From Desulfobacter sp. (lineage in GTDB: Bacteria > Desulfobacterota > Desulfobacteria > Desulfobacterales > Desulfobacteraceae), in assembly GCA_028768545.1 (NCBI GenBank), contig CP054838.1, positions 4,275,001 to 4,339,000 on the forward strand: a stretch of DNA of 64,000 bases. The letters are read 5' to 3'. Within the stretch, counting starts at the first letter, position 1. Each line of letters begins with the position of its first letter. The notes beneath the pieces were generated by a model. It ran no database searches. It was not told where the DNA came from and saw only the letters and a list, made by a program, of their open reading frames with translations. Positions 28,138-37,185 of the stretch are shown piece after piece. Position numbers and translations under genes: made by a program.

Positions 28138-30225
28138 TTTGCAAACTTACCTTTCCAACGGCCTGTAAATTAATGTCATCCACTATCTCTGCATGGGATA
28201 CCACAAAAACAGTGGGAAGAGAAGATTCCACAAGTTTACGCACATGGCGGCGAAGGGTCGGTGCCGTCATCAGTACCGGCTGGGTATTGATGGCAATGAG
28301 GCGTTCCACCTGTTTGGAGACCGCCCCCACAAGTTCGCCGATCAGGGAAGGATCCAGGGCCAGGTATGCCCCATGCTCTGTCCGCTTGATATTTTTTGCC
28401 AGAACCTCTTCAAGCTTATGGTCCAGGGTGATCACCTGAAGTACCTTTCCCTCCTGAAGATAGGGGGCCAGCATCCCCTTGGCAAGACGCTGGCGAACGT
28501 ACTCGGTGAGCAGGTCAGGATCTTTGCCTGCCGGTGCAAAATCAGCAAGGGTCTCCACAATGGTCAACAGATTTCTGATGGAAATTCTCTCCCGTAAAAG
28601 ATTCTGAAGCACTTTCTGGACAATACCAATGCTCAGCAAATTGGGAACCAGTTCTTCAACGGCCTTGGGGCTTGTTTTTGCAAGGTTATCCAGCAGATGC
28701 TGAACATCCTGGCGACCCAGCTGGTCATAGGCGTTATTTCGCACAATTTCAGTCAAATGGGTGGCCACCACTGTGGAGTTGTCCACCACGGTATAGCCTG
28801 CAAATTTGGCCTCTTCCTCCCGCTCTACCGGGATCCACAAGGCCGGCAGATTAAAGGCCGGCTCCACAGTCTCAACCCCTTCAATGGGCTGGGCCACCCC
28901 GCCCGGATCCATGGCCAGATAATGGTTGATCATCAATTCCGACCCGGCAGCCTCAACCCCTTTTATCATCAGCCGATACTGAGCCGGGCTTAAATTCAGA
29001 TTATCCCGGATATGAATGGGAGGAATGATAATGCCCATCTCTGTTGCAAATTGACGGCGAATGGCCTTAATCCTGCCGATCAGGGTGCCGTCCTGCTGCT
29101 TGTCCACCAGCGGGATCAGACCGTACCCCACTTCCAGTTCAATGGTATCCAGGCTCAAAAGATGTTCCACTTCTTCGGGCTCGCCTGACACCTCTTCTTC
29201 TGCTTCGGTTTCGGCCAGGGCCGTTTCCCCCTCATCCTCTTCTTCCTTGAGAAAATACCAGGCCAGAGTGCCCATGGTCAGCCCCAGGGTCATAAAGGGA
29301 ATGAACGGCAGCCCCGGAATCAGTCCCATACAGAAAATAATCACAGATCCGACCAGGACAGGGGTGGAGCTTGAAAACAAATGGGCGGCAAATTCTTTAC
29401 CCATCTTTGTCTGGGCACCGGACCGGGAGACCAGAAGACCTGCTGCCGCAGAAATTAAAAGCGCGGGAATCTGGGAAACAAGGCCGTCCCCCACGGTCAG
29501 CAGGGTGTAGTTGGTCAGGGCCTCCCCCATTTCCATGCCCTGCTGAACCCCGATGACAAAGCCTGCACCAATATTGATCATGATGATGATAATGCCGGCA
29601 ACCGCATCCCCCCTGACAAACTTGGAGGCACCGTCCATGGCGCCGTGGAACTCTGATTCCCTGGCAATGGCCGCCCGTCTTTCTCCGGCCTCAATTTCAT
29701 CAATCATCCCGGCATTCAAATCTGCATCAATGGCCATCTGCTTGCCCGGCATGGCATGGCATCCAAGGTAAACCGGGCAGCCACTTCTGCAATACGTCCC
29801 GCACCCTTGGTAATGACCAAAAAATTAATCAAAACCAGGATAATGAAAATAATCAGGCCCACCACATAATTTCCCCCGACCACAAAATTGCCGAATGACA
29901 TGATAATGGCGCCGGCAGCCATGGGCCCTTCACTGCCGTGGAGCAGGATCAGCCGTGTGGACGCCACATTCAATGAAAGCCGAAACAAGATGAGCATGAG
30001 TAAAAGGGAGGGAAAAATGGCAAATTCCAGAGGTTTGCTGGTATACATGGTGGTAATCAGCACCACAATGGCAAAAGAAATATTCAATGCCAGAAAAAAG
30101 TCGAGAATAATCGGATGAAGGGGAAGGATCATTGCCATGAGGATGCCGATAAAGGCAACGATCATAAAAATATCAGATGATTCTTTTTTTAACCCGGCCA
30201 GAATCCCGGTTGCTTCTCCTGCCAT
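28130..30225 (-). pseudogene. flhA: Flagellar export gate protein FlhA, broken by a 5-bp repeat expansion
   Basis: The N-terminal frame (30225 to 29716) gives FlhA membrane segments (IFMIVAFIGILMAMILPLHP, LFRLSLNVASTRLIL) up to RFTLDAMP; the rest (from GKQMAIDADLNAGMIDEIEA, the FHIPEP-type region) is in another frame down to 28130, ending VGKVSLQNE. The two join exactly if one GGCAT unit is removed from the (GGCAT)3 run at 29748-29762, giving LDAMPGKQMAIDADLN. So one 5-bp tandem unit has been gained. The C-terminal cytoplasmic domain (QPVLMTAPTLRRHVRKLVES) is otherwise intact. FlhA is essential for flagellar type III export. Total about 697 residues when rejoined, a normal length. Confidence 0.93.
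29748..29762. repeat. Pentanucleotide tandem repeat (GGCAT)x3 within flhA
   Basis: Three perfect GGCAT units on the + strand. Two units keep flhA in frame; three units, as here, put it out of frame. Slipped-strand mispairing is the likely cause. Confidence 0.85.
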
Positions 30226-30274
30226 TTATACCCCATTCATTTCTGACAATGGCGTCAAAAATTTGTCGTTATGC

Positions 30275-30699
30275 TTATTGTCCCTGTTTGAGCCGATACA
30301 CGTATGCCAACAGTTCTGCCACTGCCTAGTAATATTCCAAGGGGACCTCCCCTCCGATATCTACATACTTATACAAATTCCGGGCCAATTGTTTATCTTC
30401 CACCAAAGGAACTTCATTTTCCCGGGCAATATGGCGAATATTTTTTGCCACAGGCCCTGCGCCCTTGGCCACCACCATGGGGGCCTCCATTTTCATATTA
30501 TCATATTTCAAAGCCACAGCCAGCCGGGTGGGGTTGGTGACCACGACATCGGCTTCAGGCACTTCGGCCATCATCCGCTTGCGGGCGGCTTCCTGCTGAA
30601 GCTGACGGATCCGTGACTTGACCATGGGATCCCCTTCTGTCTGCTTGGCCTCATCCTTTACCTCTTTTTTGGTCATCTTCTGTTCATCTAAAAACTTCC
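30275..30699 (-). pseudogene. flhB: FlhB, C-terminal part beyond the ISL3 insertion, with in-frame TAG
   Basis: This fragment continues FlhB after the insertion: LDEQKMTKKEVKDEAKQTEG, then the autocleavage motif in EADVVVTNPTRLAVALKYDN (NPTR, which corresponds to the NPTH of other FlhB proteins) and VPLVEDKQLARNLYKYVDIG. A TAG at 30326-30328 follows PLEYY, but the frame goes on as AVAELLAYVYRLKQGQ to TAA at 30275, which is the standard FlhB end; Gln (CAG) is the usual residue there. So the gene carries both an IS and an amber codon. FlhB controls export substrate switching after cleavage at NPT-H/R. The next gene flhA starts about 50 bases on. Confidence 0.9.
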
Positions 30700-32065
30700 G
30701 GTTCATCAGAAAATCGCGTACCTGGACTGAGAAACATCACTGGGAAGGCAATAACACAGTAAGGATTTTTATGCTTGAAATGATGGTGTGAACATGATCA
30801 TGTTCTAATTTTTTTGTGTTATTCGCACAAAATCGGAGAATGAATTAATGTCCACAAGCTTCATATACCATGCCTTTGGCCTTCGTGACTACTTTTATAA
30901 AACAACACGTTTCATCGGTGGAATAATCACTTTTGAACTCATACCAAAACCGGAGGCGGTAAAATGCCCGGAATGTAATTCCAGGTCCGTCACCAGGAAA
31001 GGGATTGTGACAAGAGATCTCAGAACAATACCGGTAGGTTCAAAACCCGTGATTCTCAGGACGGCTATCCAGAGAATTTGGTGTTCGTTCTGTCAATTTG
31101 TCCGGCAAATCAAACTATCCTTTGCCCAGGAGGGGAAAAGCTATACCCGGGCTTTTGAACGGTATGTCTTGGAGTTGTCTCAGTTCATGACAATCAAAGA
31201 TATTGCCATCCATTTAAGGATCAGCTGGGATACGATAAAGCAGATCCAGAAAGAAGACCTGCTGAGGCGTTATCGAAATATCCCCCTTGAGAAAGTCCGG
31301 CAGATTGCCATAGATGAAATTTCCATAGGGAAAGGGCATAAATACTTGACCATCGTGATGGATCTGGAATCCGGTAGAATTCTGCACGTGGGAGAAGGAA
31401 AAGGTGGTGAAGCTTTGAAATCTTTTTGGACAAAAGTGAAAATATCGAAAGCAAAAATCAAAGCCGTCAGCATCGATATGTCCCCGGCATACTTGAGTGC
31501 TGTTATTGAAAATCTTTCTGGTTCAGCAATTGTCTTTGACAGATTTCATGTTGTTAAATTGTTCAATGAGAAACTGTCGGATTTCAGGCGAAAGCTCTAC
31601 AACCTTCTTGCCAATACCGGGCAACAAAAACTTCTGAAGGGAGTCCGGTGGCTTTTGTTAAAAAATCCCGAAAACCTCAGTGATGACAAGAAGGAGGCCC
31701 AACGGTTAGAAGAAGCATTGAAAATAAATCAGCCGCTATTGGTAGTCTACTACATGAAAGAGGAACTCAGGCAAATATGGAATCAAAAGAAAAAAGAAAC
31801 AGCTGAAAAGATAGTCAGCAATTGGATCAATCTGGCCAATATTTCCAAAATTCCAATGTTGATGAAATTTGCCAAGACCTTGGCTGTGCACAGGCAAAGA
31901 ATCCTTTCATACTATGATTACAGGATATCTACAGGTCCTTTAGAAGGGACAAATAACAAGATAAAAACCATGAAACGGAAAGCTTATGGATACAGGGATT
32001 CGGAGTTTTTCAGGTTGAAACTTTTGGACCTTCACAATAAAAGGTACGCATTAATCGGATGAACC
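30700..32065 (+). mobile_element. ISL3-family insertion sequence, copy 1 (inside flhB)
   Basis: 1366 bp bounded by inverted repeats of about 23 bp (left GGTTCATCAGAAAATCGCGT, right inverted GGTTCATCCGATTAATGCGT). The 8-mer AAACTTCC is duplicated at 30692-30699 and 32066-32073, as expected for this family. Removing the element and one 8-mer restores FlhB as QKWKFLDEQKM. Upstream of the transposase, a perfect palindrome GAACATGATCATGTTC (30790-30805) is present in all three copies in this window. Confidence 0.95.
30848..32062 (+). CDS. ISL3-family transposase, copy 1
   Basis: 404 residues. N-terminal zinc-finger-type cysteines (KCPECNSRSVTRKG and IWCSFCQF), a helix-turn-helix region (MTIKDIAIHLRISWDTIKQI), and the DDE core: QIAIDEISIGKGHKYLTIVM (Asp), KAVSIDMSPAYLSAVIENLS (Asp) and STGPLEGTNNKIKTMKRKAY (Glu). 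The stop TGA lies within the right inverted repeat. The protein is identical to that of copy 2, so both moved recently. Confidence 0.96.
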   Translation: MSTSFIYHAFGLRDYFYKTTRFIGGIITFELIPKPEAVKCPECNSRSVTRKGIVTRDLRTIPVGSKPVILRTAIQRIWCSFCQFVRQIKLSFAQEGKSYTRAFERYVLELSQFMTIKDIAIHLRISWDTIKQIQKEDLLRRYRNIPLEKVRQIAIDEISIGKGHKYLTIVMDLESGRILHVGEGKGGEALKSFWTKVKISKAKIKAVSIDMSPAYLSAVIENLSGSAIVFDRFHVVKLFNEKLSDFRRKLYNLLANTGQQKLLKGVRWLLLKNPENLSDDKKEAQRLEEALKINQPLLVVYYMKEELRQIWNQKKKETAEKIVSNWINLANISKIPMLMKFAKTLAVHRQRILSYYDYRISTGPLEGTNNKIKTMKRKAYGYRDSEFFRLKLLDLHNKRYALIG

Positions 32066-32719
32066 AAACTTCCATTTCTGATAGGCATAATCCAGAAGGG
32101 CCAGCACAATCATGATCAGACAGACCTTGATAAAAATCCAGCAGGACTCCACCAGAAGAAACAAAAGAATACTGCCTGTGCTGTGGTCATACAGCCTTAC
32201 AATGTCCGAGATCTCACCCATGGTAACCCAATAGCAGACAAGACTGACCACCCCGACCTTGACCAGGGTCTTTACAAATTCCACCACAGCTCTGGAAGAA
32301 AACTTATTCTTAAATCCGTTGATGGGATTCAGCCTTGAAAACTTGGGTTTCAAGGCCTTCCATGAGATCTCGAATCCCACCTGGGCAAAGTTGGAAAGCA
32401 GGGCGGTTATATACACGGCGCCGAACACGGGCAGACACATGAGAAAAATTTTCTGGGAATGATAGACCATGAGCCGGACAACGTCCAAAGGATTTAATTC
32501 AGGGATCCGTTCAAACCTTAAATTAAAATTAAACACCTTGCCCACTTCTTCGTACATAAAAAAAGCAGACCAGTACAGGGCCAAAACACCGCCCAGCAGT
32601 ACAAAGACAGAAGGGATTTCCATACTTTTTGCAACCTGGCCCTCTTCTCTTGCCTTACTGAGCTTTCTCGACGACGCGTCTTCAGTTTTCTCTCCGCCGC
32701 TCTCGGGATCTTCAGCCAT
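32066..32719 (-). pseudogene. flhB: FlhB, N-terminal membrane part, interrupted by ISL3
   Basis: Starts at ATG 32719 with the FlhB signature EDPESGGEKTEDASSRKLSK, AREEGQVAKSMEIPSVFVLL, followed by four membrane segments and the loop SRLNPINGFKNKFSSRAVVE. The IS cuts the gene after YAYQKWKF, at the start of the cytoplasmic linker to the cleavage domain, so the open frame ends within the IS (GSSD, stop at 32051). FlhB is part of the export gate. Its ATG lies 3 bases after the fliR stop. Confidence 0.95.
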
Positions 32720-32722
32720 GAT

Positions 32723-33511
32723 TTATCCTCCGCCCATATAAAATAACAAATACAGCATCAGTTTTCTAAAGGGTTCCAGATACTCCCGGGTCATCAGGCC
32801 GATAATTTCAAGGGTCACCCCGAAAAAAAGCAATCCCACCACAATTTTCACAGGAAAGGCAACGATCATCACATTCATCTGGGGAGAAAACTTGGAAATC
32901 AGGCCAAACCCCACATTCACAAAGGTGAGTGCGGCAATCACCGGCGCCCCTATTTTAATGGACAACAAAAAAAGATTGCCCCCCACTTCAAGAACTTTTT
33001 CCAAAAGGGCGGGGTGAAGCATGAAAAACCCCATGTGAACCAGTTCAAAGCTGTCAATCATAGACATGATCACAATATGATGGCCGTTTAATACCATAAA
33101 GACAACCACACAGACCCAATACCCGATCTGGTCCATGATCGAAACATTGGCCCCGGTCTGGGGGTCCAGCACGTTGATCATGGCAAAACCGATCTGGAAT
33201 CCAATCACCTGGCCTGCCAGCTGAACCGCCCCGAAAAAAGCCCTCAAGCAAAGAGCCAATGTCATGCCAATGGCAAATTCTGCTGCAATTAAAAGCCCGG
33301 TAGAAATGATATCCATGGGAAAGCGTTCCAGATCCACCGGCACTACTGCATAAAATAGCAAAGAAAGGACCAGGGCAAGACCGAGTTTAAGAGGGTTTGG
33401 AAACACATTGGAAGAAAACAAAGGAAACATGAATAAAAAGACTGAAATCCGCATCAATACCAGCATAAATATTCTAAACCGTTCAGGTTCGATAATATCG
33501 AGTATCTCCAT
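32723..33511 (-). CDS. fliR: Flagellar export gate protein FliR
   Basis: 262 residues with six hydrophobic segments (FMLVLMRISVFLFMFPLFSS, LGLALVLSLLFYAVV, AAEFAIGMTLALCLRAFFGA and others) and the FliR pattern QLAGQVIGFQIGFAMINVLD, PQTGANVSIM. FliR joins FliP and FliQ in the export channel. Gene order fliP-fliQ-fliR-flhB is standard. No strong ribosome binding site before ATG 33511, so translation coupled to fliQ is likely. Intact. Confidence 0.95.
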   Translation of the reverse strand: MEILDIIEPERFRIFMLVLMRISVFLFMFPLFSSNVFPNPLKLGLALVLSLLFYAVVPVDLERFPMDIISTGLLIAAEFAIGMTLALCLRAFFGAVQLAGQVIGFQIGFAMINVLDPQTGANVSIMDQIGYWVCVVVFMVLNGHHIVIMSMIDSFELVHMGFFMLHPALLEKVLEVGGNLFLLSIKIGAPVIAALTFVNVGFGLISKFSPQMNVMIVAFPVKIVVGLLFFGVTLEIIGLMTREYLEPFRKLMLYLLFYMGGG

Positions 33512-33524
33512 GGATTGTCATTGT

Positions 33525-33794
33525 TTAGCGGATATACATGGGAATATTCTCAAGAATATTTGCGGTAAAGGCCGTCATTTTTTCCAGCATCCAGGGTGCA
33601 GCAAAAAGAAGGCCTAAAAACACGGCAATTATTTTGGGAACAAAGGTCAATGTCATTTCCTGGATCTGGGTCACCGCCTGGAATACACTTACGGCAAGGC
33701 CTGCAATCATGCCTAAGCCCAGCATGGGCATGGAAAGGTAGATGGTCAAAAGAATGGCGTCTTTGGCAAAGGCAATGACAAATTCAGGGGTCAT
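33525..33794 (-). CDS. fliQ: Flagellar export gate protein FliQ
   Basis: 89 residues with two membrane helices (AILLTIYLSMPMLGLGMIAG and IIAVFLGLLFAAPWMLEKMT) joined by the conserved loop VSVFQAVTQIQEMTLTFVPK. This is the full FliQ length. It forms the outer helical layer of the FliPQR channel. Start ATG follows GGAGT; 3 bases separate it from fliP. Intact. Confidence 0.95.
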   Translation of the reverse strand: MTPEFVIAFAKDAILLTIYLSMPMLGLGMIAGLAVSVFQAVTQIQEMTLTFVPKIIAVFLGLLFAAPWMLEKMTAFTANILENIPMYIR

Positions 33795-33797
33795 GGC

Positions 33798-34568
33798 TTA
33801 TACTCCGAAACTTTTTAACAAAGAGCCTGAAATCATATGCCAGCCGTCCACCAGTACAAAAAGCATGAGTTTAAACGGCAGGGATATCATTACCGGCGGC
33901 AGCATCATCATACCCATGGCCAGAAGAACGGATGCCACAACCATGTCAATGACTAAAAAGGGAATATAAAGAATAAACCCCACAATAAACGCTGTTTTAA
34001 GTTCGGAAATCACATAGGCAGGGATCAGCACCAGCAGGGACAAATCCTCACGGGTCTGGGGCTTTTTAATCTCAGCCTCTTTGACAAACAGGGCAATATC
34101 CGCCTCTCTGGTATTGATGAGCAAAAATTTTCGAATGGGTTTCTGGGCCTCTTCAAATGCCACATCATAGGCCATTTCCCGTTCAAGATAGGGGTTCAAA
34201 GCCGTGTTATAAATTTCCAGGGCCACAGGCTTGATAATAAAAAAAGTCATGAACAAGGCCAGCCCGATAAGCACCTGGTTGGGGGGACTTGACTGGGTGC
34301 CGATGGCCTGGCGAAGAAAATGAAACACCACCACCAGCCGGGTAAACGGGGTCATGAGGATGAGAATGGCAGGGGCCAGGGAAAGAACCGTAAGCAGAGC
34401 AATGATTTCAAGAACCACTGCCACTTCTTCAGGTTCAGTGGCCTGGGTCACATTCAACTCCAAAGAAGGGATGGGAAAGGTGACGGCCCAGGACAGGTCT
34501 GCCATGAGCAGTATCATGCCCAAAACCAAGCCCAACCGGATAAAAAATCGGTTTTTATCCATTGTCAC
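33798..34568 (-). CDS. fliP: Flagellar export gate protein FliP
   Basis: 256 residues. An N-terminal signal-like segment (LVLGMILLMADLSWAVTFP) precedes the FliP core: LTVLSLAPAILILMTPFTRL, VVFHFLRQAIGTQSSPPNQV, LIGLALFMTFFI, and near the end VIDMVVASVLLAMGMMMLPP VMISLPFKLMLFVLVDGW (written here in two parts). FliP is the main subunit of the export channel. The start overlaps the end of fliO by 14 bases, pointing to coupled translation. Intact. Confidence 0.96.
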   Translation of the reverse strand: MTMDKNRFFIRLGLVLGMILLMADLSWAVTFPIPSLELNVTQATEPEEVAVVLEIIALLTVLSLAPAILILMTPFTRLVVVFHFLRQAIGTQSSPPNQVLIGLALFMTFFIIKPVALEIYNTALNPYLEREMAYDVAFEEAQKPIRKFLLINTREADIALFVKEAEIKKPQTREDLSLLVLIPAYVISELKTAFIVGFILYIPFLVIDMVVASVLLAMGMMMLPPVMISLPFKLMLFVLVDGWHMISGSLLKSFGV

Positions 34569-34950
34569 GGCTCCTGTCTGTACCGGAACTCTCTTGAGTC
34601 TTAAGGTTCGGCTTCAGGATCCGCCCTAAAAAATCTGAAAATTTGGACCCGGTATTTTCCAGGGCAGAGACCTGATCAAGATCAAGGTCACAGGATCCCA
34701 GTCTGGAAATATTGGACGGGGTCACGCCGATGAGCATGACTTCACCGGCCACAGAGACAAGCACCAGCTTTTCCTTGGGGGCAATATGATGAACCGAAAG
34801 GACCTGGATCAGCTGTTTTGACCCCTTTGCACCTCCCAGGCCCGAAAACCGCCGGAACAGGTAAAAGGCCAGCAGAAAAAAGCCCAATACCACAAAGAGC
34901 ATGCCAAAGGTCCGGGCAAAGGCAAACCAAATATCGGTATCTGTATTCAT
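34555..34950 (-). CDS. fliO: Flagellar protein FliO
   Basis: 131 residues: one N-terminal membrane segment (TFGMLFVVLGFFLLAFYLFR, 14-33) and a small cytoplasmic domain with the FliO pattern LIQVLSVHHIAPKEKLVLVS and VAGEVMLIGVTPSNISRL. FliO helps assemble the FliP ring. It overlaps fliN (ATGA) and fliP. The polar tail after residue 105 is variable in this family. Intact. Confidence 0.9.
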   Translation of the reverse strand: MNTDTDIWFAFARTFGMLFVVLGFFLLAFYLFRRFSGLGGAKGSKQLIQVLSVHHIAPKEKLVLVSVAGEVMLIGVTPSNISRLGSCDLDLDQVSALENTGSKFSDFLGRILKPNLKTQESSGTDRSRDNG

Positions 34951-35288
34951 TGTTCTTCCGCTGCCAAAGATTTTACACGGTCAATGGGGGTGATAACGTC
35001 GGTGAGGCGCACACCGAACTTTTCGTTGACCACCACCACTTCTCCCCTGGCAATGAGCTTTCTGTTGATATACACCTCCAGGGGTTCGCCGGCCAGTTTG
35101 TTCAGCTCGATAATGGACCCCTGGCCCAATTGAAGCAGATCATTGACCAGCATTTTGGTCTTTCCAAGTTCAACTGAAAGCTCCAGGGGAATGTCCAGAA
35201 TAAAATCCAGCTCTCTTGCCTGCTGTTCCTCTGTTTTCTCCGTGCTTTCCTCGGATTCTTCCTCTGTAATGCCATTTTCATCAACCAT
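34947..35288 (-). CDS. fliN: Flagellar motor switch protein FliN
   Basis: 113 residues. After an acidic leader the SpoA (surface presentation) domain is clear: ILDIPLELSVELGKTKMLVN, DLLQLGQGSIIELNKLAGEP, LEVYINRKLIARGEVVVVNE, KFGVRLTDVI. FliN forms the lower C-ring with FliM and helps dock the export ATPase. Between fliM (2 bases away) and fliO. Intact. Confidence 0.97.
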   Translation of the reverse strand: MVDENGITEEESEESTEKTEEQQARELDFILDIPLELSVELGKTKMLVNDLLQLGQGSIIELNKLAGEPLEVYINRKLIARGEVVVVNEKFGVRLTDVITPIDRVKSLAAEEQ

Positions 35289-35290
35289 GA

Positions 35291-36283
35291 TTAATTCTCA
35301 CAATCTGTTATAATTTTTTCATTGATCTTAAAGGCCTGAAATCCCCTTTGCACCCCGATATACCCGGTCAATTTCTCAAACCCGTCAACAAAACAGGACA
35401 GGGGATCAGCAGCGTCATTGTCCAGCTGAATCACATCCCCAGGCTGCATGTACAACAGTTTTTCACCGGTGATCTCTGTTTTTCCCAATTGGATTCTCAG
35501 GTTGATCTCAGACTTTAAAATCACCTCTTCAATCATCCGCCGCCAGTTTAAATCAATCTCTTCTATTTCCGCCTGAACCCCTGAAGACAGTTTATTTCTC
35601 ATGGGTTCAATCATGGAATAGGGATAACAGACCACAAGATTTCCCGCGGCCTGCTCCAGCTCGATTTCAAACCGGGTCACAATGACCAGGTCCGTGGGCA
35701 GAACAATGGCCGTAAACTGGGGATTCATTTCAGAGCGTATCAAAGAGGCTCGTACCGGTTCAATGGGCACCCAGGAGGCTTCAATATTTTTTAAAATCGC
35801 AATGACCGCCTTTTTGATCATCACCTCTTCTATGGTGGTAAACTCACGCCCTTCCACCCGGGCCTTGCCCAAGGCCTCCCCTCCGAAAAAGGTATCAATG
35901 AGATTATAGACCAGCTGGCTTTCAAGCACCACAAGCCCGTGCCCCCTTAAAGGCTCCATCCTGAACACATGGAGACTTGTGGGTACGGGAAGGCTCCTGA
36001 CAAACTCGGAAAATTTCAGGGTGTCAAAGGGATTGGCGCTGAAATCGACATTGGTCTGCAAAAGGGAAGATAAGGTGGCCCGGACTTCCCTGGAAAGGCG
36101 TTCATTAATAACGTCAAAGGTGAGCATCCTGGCCCTGACCACCTTGTCCTGGCTGGTAAAATCATAGGCAATGATCCCTTCAGCCGGTTCAGCCTGGGGC
36201 ACCTCCGCCTCAGTTTCAACCTCACCTGAATCCAGACCGTCTAATAGACTGTCAACCTCATCCTGGGATAGAATTTCACTCAT
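35291..36283 (-). CDS. fliM: Flagellar motor switch protein FliM
   Basis: 330 residues. The N-terminus MSEILSQDEVDSLLDGLDSG is the CheY-P docking peptide. The middle CheC-like domain includes RMEPLRGHGLVVLESQLVYN and LIDTFFGGEALGKARVEGRE; the C-terminal SpoA domain includes EINLRIQLGKTEITGEKLLY MQPGDVIQLD (two pieces). FliM connects the chemotaxis signal to the motor. It follows fliL by 7 bases. The same docking motif recurs five times in the FliL-like protein at 23854-25375. Intact. Confidence 0.97.
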   Translation of the reverse strand: MSEILSQDEVDSLLDGLDSGEVETEAEVPQAEPAEGIIAYDFTSQDKVVRARMLTFDVINERLSREVRATLSSLLQTNVDFSANPFDTLKFSEFVRSLPVPTSLHVFRMEPLRGHGLVVLESQLVYNLIDTFFGGEALGKARVEGREFTTIEEVMIKKAVIAILKNIEASWVPIEPVRASLIRSEMNPQFTAIVLPTDLVIVTRFEIELEQAAGNLVVCYPYSMIEPMRNKLSSGVQAEIEEIDLNWRRMIEEVILKSEINLRIQLGKTEITGEKLLYMQPGDVIQLDNDAADPLSCFVDGFEKLTGYIGVQRGFQAFKINEKIITDCEN

Positions 36284-36290
36284 GACACCA

Positions 36291-36884
36291 TCACTGCATT
36301 AGAAAGTTGGTAAAATAAATATTTCTGATTGTCACCTTGGGAAACATGGCATTCATCCGTTTGAGAAGCGCATATTTAAGTTTGATCTTCCCTTGCGAAT
36401 TTCTCAATTCAAGCCAGTCCATCTCCCTTACCTGGGCCTCCACAATTTTACGAAGCCTGTCCTGCATCGTGTACACCTGCTTTCTATACCTGTGATCCGT
36501 CAGCTCCAACGATACATTGAGACTGATCATTCCCATGGAGGATCCCTTGCTCAAGGAAATCCGCTCAAAGGGTTCCAAAACCACAATATCTTCAAAGACA
36601 ATCTCAGCCTGTTCCGGCGTGAGACCCTCCTGGGAAACCTTGGCCGGATCCGTTTTTTGTGCATCGGTTTCATCTGAACCCGAAAAAAAGAAAAGCAGCG
36701 CCCCTGCTATCACCAGCAAGAGGATAACCGCGGCCAGTACCATGATGATCAATTTCTTTTTGCCGGCCCAGACCTTGGCAAGAAAAGCAAATCGTCTTGG
36801 AATCTTTTCAGACGAATCCTCCGTCTGTTTAAGGTCTTCATCCATATTGTCTTGGTTGGGGTCTTCCAACAGGTCGTCAGCCAC
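36291..36884 (-). CDS. fliL: Flagellar basal-body-associated protein FliL
   Basis: 197 residues from GTG 36884, chosen because AGGAGG lies 4 bases upstream; the frame is open to 36941 but without such a site. A short cytoplasmic part is followed by one membrane helix (LIIMVLAAVILLLVIAGALL) and the FliL periplasmic domain (VLEPFERISLSKGSSMGMIS, LNVSLELTDHRYRKQVYTMQ). FliL supports the stator. It is the first gene of the fliLMNOPQR-flhBAFG-fliA transcript, preceded by a sigma-54 site at 36937-36952. Intact. Confidence 0.93.
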   Translation of the reverse strand: MADDLLEDPNQDNMDEDLKQTEDSSEKIPRRFAFLAKVWAGKKKLIIMVLAAVILLLVIAGALLFFFSGSDETDAQKTDPAKVSQEGLTPEQAEIVFEDIVVLEPFERISLSKGSSMGMISLNVSLELTDHRYRKQVYTMQDRLRKIVEAQVREMDWLELRNSQGKIKLKYALLKRMNAMFPKVTIRNIYFTNFLMQ

Positions 36885-36936
36885 AATGCCTCCTGGTGAT
36901 TTACATATGTCGTCTTGTTTAAGCACCCTATACAAC

Positions 36937-36952
36937 AGCAATCCTTATGCCA
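36937..36952 (-). promoter_or_regulatory. Sigma-54 promoter before fliL
   Basis: The minus strand reads TGGCATAAGGATTGCT, with correct -24 GG and -12 GC spacing. It lies 53-68 bases before the fliL GTG and heads the long fliL-to-fliA gene run. Confidence 0.8.
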
Positions 36953-37048
36953 GGCCTTCTCTATTTCAATAAAAAAAAAGGGAGAATAAAAGTTTGATCA
37001 ATTATAAGCCCGGCCCGCGGGATTTGCAAAAAGATTTTTATCCCATGA

Positions 37049-37092
37049 ACACCCCGAGGGGACAGATAAAAGAACCTGTCCCCTCGGGGTGT
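37049..37092 (-). terminator. Strong hairpin after flgE (probable terminator)
   Basis: A 17-bp perfect inverted repeat (arm ACACCCCGAGGGGACAG, 37049-37065; complement 37076-37092) with a 10-base loop, about 95 bases past the flgE stop. The U-run expected of an intrinsic terminator is not immediate (TCTTTTT about 15 bases beyond), so it may act as an mRNA-stabilising hairpin or a leaky terminator. A smaller inverted repeat GTCAAAAATTTGAC lies nearby on the minus strand. The rest of 36953-37185 holds no gene that I can see. Confidence 0.6.
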
Positions 37093-37185
37093 TTGAAAAA
37101 CACGTCAAAAACAAAACCCACCTGTCAAATTTTTGACGAAAAACGATCTGCTGCCCTGAAAACTCATCCCAGAGACAGCCCTGGC

